Below, piece by piece: positions 21,912-33,150 of a stretch of DNA of 64,000 nucleotides. Position numbers and translations under genes: made by a program. The stretch comes from Hyperoodon ampullatus (lineage: Eukaryota; Chordata; Mammalia; Artiodactyla; Ziphiidae). The notes beneath the pieces were generated by a model. The model had not been told where the DNA came from, did no database searches, and saw nothing but the letters and a program-made list of their open reading frames with translations. The DNA is taken from NCBI GenBank assembly GCA_949752795.1, contig OX457074.1:682001-746000 (forward strand). The letters run 5' to 3'. The number at the start of each line of letters is the position of its first letter. Within the stretch, counting starts at the first letter, position 1.

Positions 21912-24560
21912 CCCTTAGTTAGGAATAGGGTCAAGGCCTTAATTAAGGACAGTGTCAGGGCAAGGCCTAGGAGGAGCATAAAGGCCTCTATAGGATCAGC
22001 ATCAGGGGCTGGGGCTCGGGCTAGGGGTGGGGTTGGGGCTAGGGCTGGGACTGTGGCTGCCACTGGGGCTAGGGCTGGGGCTAGGGCTGGGGCTGGGGCT
22101 GGGGCTTGGGCTAGGGCTGGAGCTGGGGCTAGGGGTCGGGCTAGGGCTGGGGCCTTAGTTAGCAATAGTATCAAGGCCTTAGTTAGTGTCACTGTCAGGG
22201 CCTTAGTTAGGTTTAGCATCAGAGCTTTCGTTAGGTATAATGACAGGGCCTAAGTTAGTAGTAGTGTCAAGGCCTGAGTTAAGGACAGTGTGAGGGCAAG
22301 GCCTAGGAGGAGCATAAGGGCCTCTGTAGGATCAGCATCAGGGGCTGGGGTTGGCCCTGCGGCTGGGGCTAGTACTGGGGCTGAGGCTGGGGCTACGGCT
22401 AGGGCTGAACCTGAGGATAGGGCTCGGGCTGGGGCTGGGGCTAGGGCTAGGGCTAGGGCTCAGCCCTTAGTTAGGAATAGTGTCAAGGCCTTAGTTAGGG
22501 TCACTGTCAGGGCCATAGTTAGGGTTAGCATCAGAGCCTTCGTTAGGTATAATGTGGCCCTGAGTTACAATTAGTGTCAGGGCCTTAGTGAGGGACAGTG
22601 TCAGGCCCTCGATTAGGACGAGCGTCAGAGCCTTTTTTATGTATAATGGCAGGGACACAGTTAGGAGGAGAGTCAGACCCTTAGTTAGGGACACTGTCAG
22701 GGCCGTAGTTAGGGACAGTATCACGGCCTCAGTTAGTCGTAGTGTCAAGGCCTGAGTTAAGGACAGTGTCAGGGCAAGGCCTAGGAGTAGCATAAGGGCC
22801 TTTGTAGGATAAGCACCAAAGGCTGGGGCTCGGGCTGGGGATGGGGCTGGGGCTGGGGCTGGGACTGGGCCTAGGGCTGGGGCTGGGGCTGGGGCTGGGG
22901 CTAGTGCTAGGGCTAGGCCCTTAGTTAGGAATACTGTCAAGGCCTTAGTTAGTATCACTGTCAGGGCCTTATTTCGGGTTAGCATCAGAGCTTTCGTCAG
23001 GTATAATGACAGGGCCTGAGTTAGAAATAGTGTTAGGGCCTTAGTGAGGGACAGTCTCAGGGCCTCGGTTAGGACGAGCTTCAGAGCTTTTTTTATGTAT
23101 AATGGCAGGGCCAGAGTTAGGAGGACATGCAGTCCCTTATACAGGGACACTGTCAGGGCCTTAGTTAGGGACAGTATCACGGCCTGAGTTAGTAGTAGTG
23201 TCAAGGCCTGAGTTGAGGACAGTGTCAGGGCAAGGCCTAGGAGGAGCATAAGGGCCTCTGTAGGATCAGCATCAGGGGCTGGGGTTGGGCCTTGGGCTGG
23301 GGCTAGGACTGGGGCTGTGGCTGGGGTTAGGGCTAGGGCTCGGCCCTTAGTTAGGAATAGTGTCAAGGCCTTAGTTAGGGTCACTGTCAGGGCCATAGTT
23401 AGGGTTGGCATCAGAGCCTTCGTTAGGTATAATGTGGCCCTGAGTTAGAAGTAGTGTCAGGGCATTAGTGAGGGACAGTGTCAGGCCCTCGATTAGGACG
23501 AGCGTCAGAGCCTTTTTTATGTATAATGGCAGGGCCACAGTTAGGAGGAGAGTCAGGCCCTTAGTTAGGGACACTGTCAGGGCCGTAGTGAGGGACAGTA
23601 TCACGGCCTGAGTTAGTAGTAGTGTCAAGGCCTGAGTTAAGGACAGTGTCAGGGCAAGGCCTAGGAGTAGCATAAGGGCCTTTGTAGGATAAGCATCAGA
23701 GGCTGGGGCTCGGGCTGGGATTGGGGCTGGGGCTGCGGCTGGGGCTGGGCCTGGGCCTGGAGCTAGGGCTGGGGCTCGGGCTAGGCCCTTAGTTAGGAAT
23801 ACTGTCAAGGCTTTAGTTAGTATCACTGTCAGGGCCTTATTTCGGGTTAGCATCAGAGCTTTCGTCAGGTATAATGACAGGGCCTGAGTTAGAAGTAGTG
23901 TCATGGCCTTAGTGAGGGAGTCTCAGGGCCTCAGTTAGGACGAGCTTCAGAGCTTTTTTTATGTATAATGGCAGGGCCACAGTTAGGAGGACATTCATTC
24001 CCTTATACAGGGACAATGTCAGGGCCTTAGGGACAGTATCACGGCCTGATTTAGTAGTAGTGTCAAGGCCTGAGTTGAGGACAGTGTCAGGGCAAGGCCT
24101 AGGAGGAGCATAAGGGCCTCTGTAGGATCAGCATCAGGTGCTGGGGTTGGGCCTTGGGCTGGGGCTAGGACTGGGGCTGTGGCTGGGGCTAGGGGTTGGG
24201 CTACGGCTGGGGCCTTAGTTAGGAATAGTGTCAAGGCCTTAGTGTCACTGTCAGGGCCTTAGTTAGGGTTAGCATCAGAGCTTTCGTTAGGTATAATAAC
24301 AGGGCCTGAGTTAGAAGTAGTGTCAGGGCCTTAGTGAGGGACAGTCTCAGGGCCTCAGTTAGGACGACCGTCAGAGCTTTTTATATGTATAATGGCAGGG
24401 CCAGAGTTAGGAGGACATTCAGTCCCTTATTCAGGGACACTGTCAGGGCCTTAGGGACAGTATCATGGCCTGAGTTAGTAGTAGTGTCAAGGCCTGAGTT
24501 AAGGACAGTGTCAGGGCAAGGCCTAGGAGGAGCATAAGGGTCTCTGTGGGATCAGCATCA

Positions 24561-24808
24561 GGGGCTGGGGTTGGGCCTGGGGCTGGGGCTGGGGCTGGGG
24601 CTGGGGCTGGGGCCAGGGCTAGGGCTGGGGCTGGGGCTGGGGCTAGGGCTGGGGCTGGGGCTGGAGCTGAGGCTGAGGCTAAGGCTAGGGCTGTGTCTGG
24701 GGCTAGGGCTAGGGCTGGGGCTGGGACTGGGGCTAGGGCTGGGGCTGGGACTAGGGATAGGGCTGGGGCTAGGGCTGGGGCTGGGCCTGGGGCTAGGTTT
24801 AGGGCTAG
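24561..24808 (+). repeat. Hexamer array, 248 bp
   Basis: This is the copy 2 counterpart of 10,381-10,628 and has the same length. It differs by AGGGCTGGGG for AGGGTTGGGG near its right end. Confidence 0.85.
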
Positions 24809-25430
24809 GCCCTTAGTTAGGAATAGGGTCAAGGCCTTACTTAAGGACAGTGTCAGGGCAAGGCCTAGGAGGAGCATAAAGGCCTCTATAGGATCAGCAT
24901 CAGGGGCTGGGGCTGAGGCTGGGGCTGGACCTGGGGCCTTAGTTAGAAATAGTGTCAAGGCCTTAGTTACCACATTGTCAGGCGAACGCCTAGAAGGATC
25001 ATAAGGGCCTCTATAGGATCAGCATCAGGGGCTGGGGCTTGGGCTGGGGGTGGGGTTGGGGCTAGGGCTGGGACTGCGGCTGCCGCTGGGGCTAGGGCTG
25101 GGGCTGGGGCTGGGGTTTGGGCTAGGGCTGGAGCTGGGGCTAGGGGTCGGGCTAGGGCTGGGGCCTTAGTTAGCAATAGTATCAAGGCCTTAGTTAGTGT
25201 CACTGTCAGGGCCTTAGTTAGGTTTAGCATCAGAGCTTTCGTTAGGTATAATGACAGGGCCTAAGTTAGTAGTAGTGTCAAGGACTGAGTTAAGGACAGT
25301 GTGAGGGCAAGGCCTAGGAGGAGCATAAGGGCCTCTGTAGGATCAGCATCAGGGGCTGGGGTTGGGCCTGTGGCTGGGGCTAGTACGGGGGCTGAGGCTG
25401 GGGCTAGGGCTAGGGCTGAGCCTGAGGCTA

Positions 25431-26781
25431 GGGCTCGGGGTGGGGCTGGGGCTAGGGCTGGGGCTCGGCCCTTAGTTAGGAATAGTGTCAAGGCCTTAGT
25501 TAGGGTCACTGTCAGAGCCATAGTTAGGGTTAGCATCAGAGCCTTCGTTAGGTATAATGTGGCCCTGAGTTAGAAGTAGTGTCAGGGCCTTACTGAGGGA
25601 CAGTCTCAGGGCCTCAGTTAGGACGAGCGTCACAGCTATTTTTATGTATAATGGCAGGGCCACAGTTAGGAGGACATTCATTCCCTTATACAGGGACACT
25701 GTCAGGGCCTTAGTTAGGGACAGTATCACGGCCTGAGTTAGAAGTAGTGTCAAGGCCTGAGTTGAGGACAGTGTCAGGGCAAGGCCTAGGAGGAGCATAA
25801 GGGCCTCTGTAGGATCAGCATCAGGTGCTGGGGTTGGGCCTTGGGCTGGGGCTAGGACTGGGGCTGTGGCTGGGGCTAGGGGTTGGGCTACGGCTGGGGC
25901 CTTAGTTAGGAATAGTGTCAAGGCCTTAGTTAGTGTCACTGTCAGGGCCTTAGTTAGGGTTAGCATCAGAGCTTTCCTTAGGTATAATAACAGGGCCTGA
26001 GTTAGAAGTAGTGTCAGGGCCTTAGTGAGGGACAGTCTCAGGGCCTCAGTTAGGACGAGCATCAGAGATTTTTATATGTATAATGGCAGGGCCAGAGTTA
26101 GGAGGACATTCAGTCCCTTATTCAGGCACACTGTCAGGGCCTTAAGGACAGTATCACGGCCTGAGTTAGTAGTAGTGTCAAGGCCTGAGTTAAGGACAGT
26201 GTCATGGAAAGGCATAGGAGTAGCATAAGGGCCTTTGTAGGATAAGCAACAGAGGCTGGGGCTAGGGCGGGGGCTGGGGCTAGGGCTGGGGCTAGGACTG
26301 AGGCTAGGGCTGGGGCTAGGGCTGGGCCTGGGCCTGGGCCTGGGACTGGGGCTGCGTGGGGCTGGCGCTGGGGCTGGGGCCTTAGTTAGAAATAGTGACA
26401 ATGCCTTAGTTAAGGACAGTGTCAGGGAAAGGCCTAGGAGGAGCATAAGGGCCTCTGTAGGATTAGGGGTGGGGGCTGGGGCTGGGGTTGGGGCTGGGGC
26501 TGGGACTGGGGCTAGGGCTGGGGCTGGGACTGGAGCTAGGGCTGGGGCTAGGGCTAGGGCTAGGCCCTTAGTTAGGAAGAGTGTCAAGGCCTTAGTTAGT
26601 GTCACTGTCACAGCCTTAGTGAGGGTTACCATAAGAGCTTTCGTTAGGTATAATGACAGGGCCTGAGTTACAAGTAGTGTTAGGGCCTTAGAGGACAGTC
26701 TCAGGGCCTCGCGAAGGACGGGCGTCAGAGCTTTTTTTGTGTATAATGGCAGGGCCAGAGTTAGGAGGACATTCAGTTCCT
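25431..26781 (+). repeat. Recombinant beta piece with about 1 kb deleted
   Basis: From about 25,430 the sequence stops following the 11.2-kb type and matches 15.6-16.3 kb at offset 9,856. Between about 26,110 and 26,200 it changes again and matches 17.3 kb onward at offset 8,864. This equals loss of 992 bp relative to copy 2. The downstream part carries the ATGGAAAGGCATAGG variant found at 17,341 (ACGGAAAGG in other copies), so copy 2, or a close relative, is the likely source. Confidence 0.75.
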
Positions 26782-26917
26782 TAGACAGGGACACTGTCAG
26801 GGCCTTAGTTAGGGACAGTATCACGGCCTGAGTTAGTAGTAGTGTCAAGGCCTGAGTTAAGGACAGTGTCAGGGCAAGGCCTAGGAGGAGCATAAGGGCC
26901 TCTGTAGGATCAGCATC

Positions 26918-27185
26918 AGGACCTGGGGTTGGGCCTGGGGCTGGGGCTAGGGCAGGGGCTGGGGCTGGGGCTAGGGCTAGGCTTGGGGCTGGGGCTGGGG
27001 CTAGGGCTGGAGCTGGGGCTGGAGCTGGGGCTGAGGCTGAGGCTAGGGATGGGGCTGGGGCTGGGGCTGGGCCTGGGGCTGGGGCTGGGGCTGGGGCTGG
27101 GGCTGGGCCTGGAGCTGCGGCTGGGACTGGGGCTAGGGCTGGGGCTAGGGCTGGGGCTAGGGCTGGGGCTAGGTTTAGGTCTAGG
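26918..27185 (+). repeat. Hexamer array, 268-bp allele (X1)
   Basis: This is an intermediate-length form of the 4,741 array. It contains GGGCCTGGGGCT and GGGCCTGGAGCTGCGG steps not seen in the 358-bp form, so it was not derived by simple truncation of it. Confidence 0.85.
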
Positions 27186-30100
27186 CCCTTATTTAGGAAT
27201 AGTGTCAAGGCCTTAGTTAGGGACACTGTCAGGGCCATAGTTAGGGTTAGCATCACAGCCTTCGTTAGGTATAATGTGGCCCTGAGTTAGAAGTAGTGTC
27301 AGGGCCTTAGTGAGGGACAGTGTCAGGCCCTCGATTAGGACGAGCGTCAGAGCCTTTTTTATGTATAATGGCAGGGCCAGAGTTAGGTGGAGAGTCAAAC
27401 CCTTAGTTAGGGACACTGACAGGGCCAGAGTTAGGAGGAGAGTCAGACCCTTAGTTAGGGACACTGTCAGGGCCTTAGTTAGGGACAGTATCACGGCCTG
27501 AGTTAGTAGTAGTGTCAAGACCTGAGTTAAGGACAGTGTCAGGGCAAGGCCTAGGAGGACCATAAGGGCCTCTGTAGGATCAGCGTCAGGGGTTGGGTTT
27601 GGGCCTGGGGCTGGGGCTAGGACTGGGGCTGTGCCTGGAGCTAGGGCTAGGGCTGGGCCTGGGGCTTGGGCTGGAGCTGGGGCTGGGGCTAGGCCCTTAG
27701 TTAGGAATAGTGTCAAGGCCTTACTTAGGGTCACTGTCAGGGCCATAGTTAGGGTTACAATCAGAGCCTTCGTTAGGTATAATGTGTCCCTGAGTTAGAA
27801 GTAGTGTCAGGGCCTTAGTGAGGGACAGTGTCAGGCCCTCGATTAGGATGAGCGTCAGAGCCATTTTTATGTATAATGGCAGGGACACAGTTAGGAGGGG
27901 AGTCAGGCCCTTAGTTAGGGACACTGTCTGGGCCGTATTTAGGGACAGTATCACGGCCTGAGTTAGTAGTAGTGTCAAGGCCTGAGTTAAGGACAGTGTC
28001 ACGGAAAGGCCTAAGAGTAGCATAAGGGCCTTTAGAGGATAAGCATAAGAGGCTGGGGCTGGGGCTGGCTTTGGGGCTGGGGCTGGGACTAGGGCTAGGG
28101 CTAGGCCCTTAGTTAGGAATAGTGTCAAGGCCTTAGTTAGTGTCACTGTCAGGGCCTTAGTTACGGTTAGCATCAGAGCTTTCGTTAGGTATAATGACAG
28201 GGCCTGAGTTAGAAGTAGTGTTAGGGCCTTAGTGAAGGACAGTCTCAGGGCCTCGGTTAGGACGAGCATCAGAGCTTTTTTTATGTATAATGGCAGGGCC
28301 AGAGTTAGGAGGACATTCAGTCCCTTAGACAGGGACACTGTCAGGGCCTTAGTTAGGGTCAGTATCACGGCCTGAGTTAGTAGTAGTGTCAAGGCCTGAG
28401 TTAAGGACAGTGTCAGGGCAAGGCCTAGGCGGAGCATAAGGGCCTCTGTAGGATCAGCATCAGGGGCTGGGGTTGGGCCTGGGGCTGGGGCTAGGGCTGG
28501 GGCTAAGTCTGGGGCTAGGGCTAGGGCTAGGGTTGTGGCTGGGGCTGGGGCTGGAGCTGGGGCTGAGGCTAAGGCTAGGGCTGGGACTGGGGCTAGGGCT
28601 AGGGCTGGGGCTGGGGCTGGGACTGGGGCTATGGCTTGGGCTAGGGCTGGGGCTGGGCCTGGGGCTAGGTTTAGGGCTAGGCCCTTAGTTAGGAATAGGG
28701 TCAAGGCCTTCCTTAAGGACAGTGTCAGGGCAAGGCCTAGGAGGAGCATAAAGGGCTCTATAGGATCAGCATCAGGGGCTGGGGCTGCGGCTGGGGCTGG
28801 ACCTGGGGCCTTAGTTAGAAATAGTGTCAAGGCCTTAGTTACCACATTGTCAGGGGAAGGCCTAGGAGGATCATAAGGGCCTCTATAGGATCAGCATCAG
28901 GGGCTAGGGCTAGGGCTGGGGCTGGGGCTTGGGTTGGGTTTGGGGCTAGGGCTGGGGCTGCGGCTGAGGCTAGGGCTGGGGCTGGGGCTTGGGCTAGGGC
29001 TGGAGCTGGGGCTAGGGCTGGAGCTTGGGCTAGGGGTCGGGCTAGGGCTGGGGCCTTAGTTACCAATAGTGTCAAGGCCTTACTTAGTGTCACTGTCAGG
29101 GCCTTAGTTAGGTTTAGCATCAGAGCTTTCCTTAGGTATAATCACAGGGCCTGAGTTAGTAGTAGTGTCAAGGCCTGAGTTAAAGACAGTGTCAGGGCAA
29201 GGCCTAGGCGGAGCATAAGGGCCTCTGTAGGATCAGCATCAGGGGCTGCGGTTGGGCCTGGGGCTGTGGGTGGGGCTAGGGCTGGGCCTGGGGCTAGGGC
29301 TGAGGATGGGGTTTGGGCTGGGGCTAGGGCTAGGGCTCGGCCCTCAGTTAGGAATAGGGTCAAGGCCTTAGTTAGGGTCACTGTCAGGGCCATAGTTAGG
29401 GTTAGCATCAGAGCCTTCGTTAGGTATAAGGTGGCCCTGAGTTAGAAGTAGGGTCAGGGCCTTAGTGAGGGACAGTGTCAGGCCCTCGATTAGAACGAGC
29501 GTCAGAGCCCTTTTTATGTATAATCGCAGGGACACAGTTAGGAGGAGAGTCACACCCTTAGTTAGGGACACTGTCAGGGCCGTAGTGAGGGACAGTATCA
29601 CAGCCTGAGTTAGTAGAAGTGTCAAGGCCTGAGTTAAGGACAGTGTCAGGGCAAGGCCTAGGAGTAGCATAAGGGCCTTTGTAGGATAAGCATAAGAGGC
29701 TGGGGCTCGGACTGGGGTTGGGGCTGGGGCTAGGTTTAGGGCTAGGCCCTTAGTTAGGAATAGGGTCAAGGCCTTACTTAATGACACTGTCAGGGCAAGG
29801 CCTAGGAGGAGGATAAGGGCCTCTATAGGATCAGCATCAGGGGCTGGGGCTGCGGCTGCGGCTGGACCTGGGGCCTTAGTTAGAAATAGTGTCAAGGCCT
29901 TAGTTACCACATTGTCAGGGGAAGCCCTAGGAGGATCATAAGGGCCTCTATAGGATCAGCATCAGGGGCTAGGGCTGAAGCTGGGGCTGGGCCTGGGGCT
30001 GGGGCTAGGGCTGGGACTGCGGCTGCGGCTGGGGCTAGGGGTCGGGCTAGGGCTGGGCCTTAGTTAGGAATAGTGTCAAGGCCTTAGTTAGCGTCACTGT

Positions 30101-30410
30101 CAGGGCCTTAGTTAGGTTTAGCAACAGAGCTTTCGTTAGGTATAATGACAGGGCCTGAGTTAGTAGTAGTGTCAGGGCCTTAGTGAGGGACACTCTCTGG
30201 GCCTCGGTTAGGACGAGCGTCAGAGCTTTTTTTATGTATAATGGCAGGGCCAGAGTTAGGAGGACATTCAGTCCCTTATTCAGGGACACTATCAGGGCCT
30301 TAGGGACAGTATCACGGCCTGAGTTAGTAGTAGTGTCAAGGCCTGAGTTAAGGACAGTGTCACGGCAAGGCCTAGGAGGAGCATAAGGGTCTCTGTAGGA
30401 TCAGCATCAG

Positions 30411-30629
30411 GGGCTGGGGTTGGGCCTGGGGCTGGGGCTGGGGCTGGGGCTGGGGCCGGGGCTAGGGCTGGGGCTGGGGCTGGGGCTAGGGCTGGGGCTG
30501 GGGCTGGAGCTGAGGCTGAGGCTAAGGCTAGGGCTGTGTCTGGGGCTGGGGCTAGGGCTGGGGCTGGGACTGGGGCTAGGGCTGGGGCTAGGGCTGGGGC
30601 TGGGCCTGGGGCTAGGTTTAGGGCTAGGC
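30411..30629 (+). repeat. Hexamer array, 219 bp
   Basis: This is the X1 counterpart of 21,663-21,911 and is shorter at its left end. The X2 copy at 42,750-42,968 has the same length. Confidence 0.85.
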
Positions 30630-33150
30630 CCTTAGTTAGGAATAGGGTCAAGGCCTTAATTAAGGACAGTGTCAGGGCAAGGCCTAGGAGGAGCATAAAG
30701 GCCTCTATAGGATCAGCATCAGGGGCTGGGGCTCGGGCTAGGGGTGGGGTTGGGGCTAGGGCTGGGACTGTGGCTGCCACTGGGGCTAGGGCTGGGGCTA
30801 GGGCTGGGGCTGGGGCTGGGGCTGGGGCTTGGGCTAGGGCTGGAGCTGGGGCTAGGGGTCGGGCTAGGGCTGGGGCCTTAGTTAGCAATAGTATCAAGGC
30901 CTTAGTTAGTGTCACTGTCAGGGCCTTAGTTAGGTTTAGCATCAGAGCTTTCGTTAGGTATAATGACAGGGCCTAAGTTAGTAGTAGTGTCAAGGCCTGA
31001 GTTAAGGACAGTGTGAGGGCAAGGCCTAGGAGGAGCATAAGGGCCTCTGTAGGATCAGCATCAGGGGCTGGGGTTGGCCCTGCGGCTGGGGCTAGTACTG
31101 GGGCTGAGGCTGGGGCTACGGCTAGGGCTGAACCTGAGGATAGGGCTCGGGCTGGGGCTGGGGCTAGGGCTAGGGCTACGGCTCAGCCCTTAGTTAGGAA
31201 TAGTGTCAAGGCCTTAGTTAGGGTCACTGTCAGGGCCATAGTTAGGGTTAGCATCAGAGCCTTCGTTAGGTATAATGTGGCCCTGAGTTACAATTAGTGT
31301 CAGGGCCTTAGTGAGGGACAGTGTCAGGCCCTCGATTAGGACGAGCGTCAGAGCCTTTTTTATGTATAATGGCAGGGACACAGTTAGGAGGAGAGTCAGA
31401 CCCTTAGTTAGGGACACTGTCAGGGCCGTAGTTAGGGACAGTATCACGGCCTCAGTTAGTCGTAGTGTCAAGGCCTGAGTTAAGGACAGTGTCAGGGCAA
31501 GGCCTAGGAGTAGCATAAGGGCCTTTGTAGGATAAGCACCAAAGGCTGGGGCTCGGGCTGGGGATGGGGCTGGGGCTGGGGCTGGGACTGGGCCTAGGGC
31601 TGGGGCTGGGGCTGGGGCTGGGGCTAGTGCTAGGGCTAGGCCCTTAGTTAGGAATACTGTCAAGGCCTTAGTTAGTATCACTGTCAGGGCCTTATTTCGG
31701 GTTAGCATCAGAGCTTTCGTCAGGTATAATGACAGGGCCTGAGTTAGAAATAGTGTTAGGGCCTTAGTGAGGGACAGTCTCAGGGCCTCGGTTAGGACGA
31801 GCTTCAGAGCTTTTTTTATGTATAATGGCAGGGCCAGAGTTAGGAGGACATGCAGTCCCTTATACAGGGACACTGTCAGGGCCTTAGTTAGGGACAGTAT
31901 CACGGCCTGAGTTAGTAGTAGTGTCAAGGCCTGAGTTGAGGACAGTGTCAGGGCAAGGCCTAGGAGGAGCATAAGGGCCTCTGTAGGATCAGCATCAGGG
32001 GCTGGGGTTGGGCCTTGGGCTGGGGCTAGGACTGGGGCTGTGGCTGGGGTTAGGGCTAGGGCTCGGCCCTTAGTTAGGAATAGTGTCAAGGCCTTAGTTA
32101 GGGTCACTGTCAGGGCCATAGTTAGGGTTGGCATCAGAGCCTTCGTTAGGTATAATGTGGCCCTGAGTTAGAAGTAGTGTCAGGGCATTAGTGAGGGACA
32201 GTGTCAGGCCCTCGATTAGGACGAGCGTCAGAGCCTTTTTTATGTATAATGGCAGGGTCACAGTTAGGAGGAGAGTCAGGCCCTTAGTTAGGGACACTGT
32301 CAGGGCCGTAGTGAGGGACAGTATCACGGCCTGAGTTAGTAGTAGTGTCAAGGCCTGAGTTAAGGACAGTGTCAGGGCAAGGCCTAGGAGTAGCATAAGG
32401 GCCTTTGTAGGATAAGCATCAGAGGCTGGGGCTCGGGCTGGGATTGGGGCTGGGGCTGCGGCTGGGGCTGGGCCTGGGCCTGGAGCTAGGGCTGGGGCTC
32501 GGGCTAGGCCCTTAGTTAGGAATACTGTCAAGGCTTTAGTTAGTATCACTGTCAGGGCCTTATTTCGGGTTAGCATCAGAGCTTTCGTCAGGTATAATGA
32601 CAGGGCCTGAGTTAGAAGTAGTGTCATGGCCTTAGTGAGGGAGTCTCAGGGCCTCAGTTAGGACGAGCTTCAGAGCTTTTTTTATGTATAATGGCAGGGC
32701 CACAGTTAGAAGGACATTCATTCCCTTATACAGGGACAATGTCAGGGCCTTAGGGACAGTATCACGGCCTGATTTAGTAGTAGTGTCAAGGCCTGAGTTG
32801 AGGACAGTGTCAGGGCAAGGCCTAGGAGGAGCATAAGGGCCTCTGTAGGATCAATATCAGGTGCTGGGGTTGGGCCTTGGGCTGGGGCTAGGACTGGGGC
32901 TGTGGCTGGGGCTAGGGGTTGGGCTACGGCTGGGGCCTTAGTTAGGAATAGTGTCAAGGCCTTAGTGTCACTGTCAGGGCCTTAGTTAGGGTTAGCATCA
33001 GAGCTTTCGTTAGGTATAATAACAGGGCCTGAGTTAGAAGTAGTATCAGGGCCTTAGTGAGGGACAGTCTCAGGGCCTCAGTTAGGACGACCGTCAGAGC
33101 TTTTTATATGTATAATGGCAGGGCCAGAGTTAGGAGGACATTCAGTCCCT

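Larger units (their letters stand above)
15281..25430 (+). repeat. Family beta satellite, copy 2
   Basis: This block repeats copy 1 with three length changes. A 472-bp insertion in the 16,6xx-17,1xx region adds a cassette that opens with GAGGGACACTCTCTGGG. The hexamer array at 18,081-18,438 is 120 bp longer than its counterpart at 4,741-4,978. A further 720 bp is present at about 20,860-21,590. Between these steps the copies look almost base-for-base identical: for example, 5,006-6,913 against 18,466-20,373 give the same conceptual peptides throughout. No gene or other element interrupts the repeats. Confidence 0.85.
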
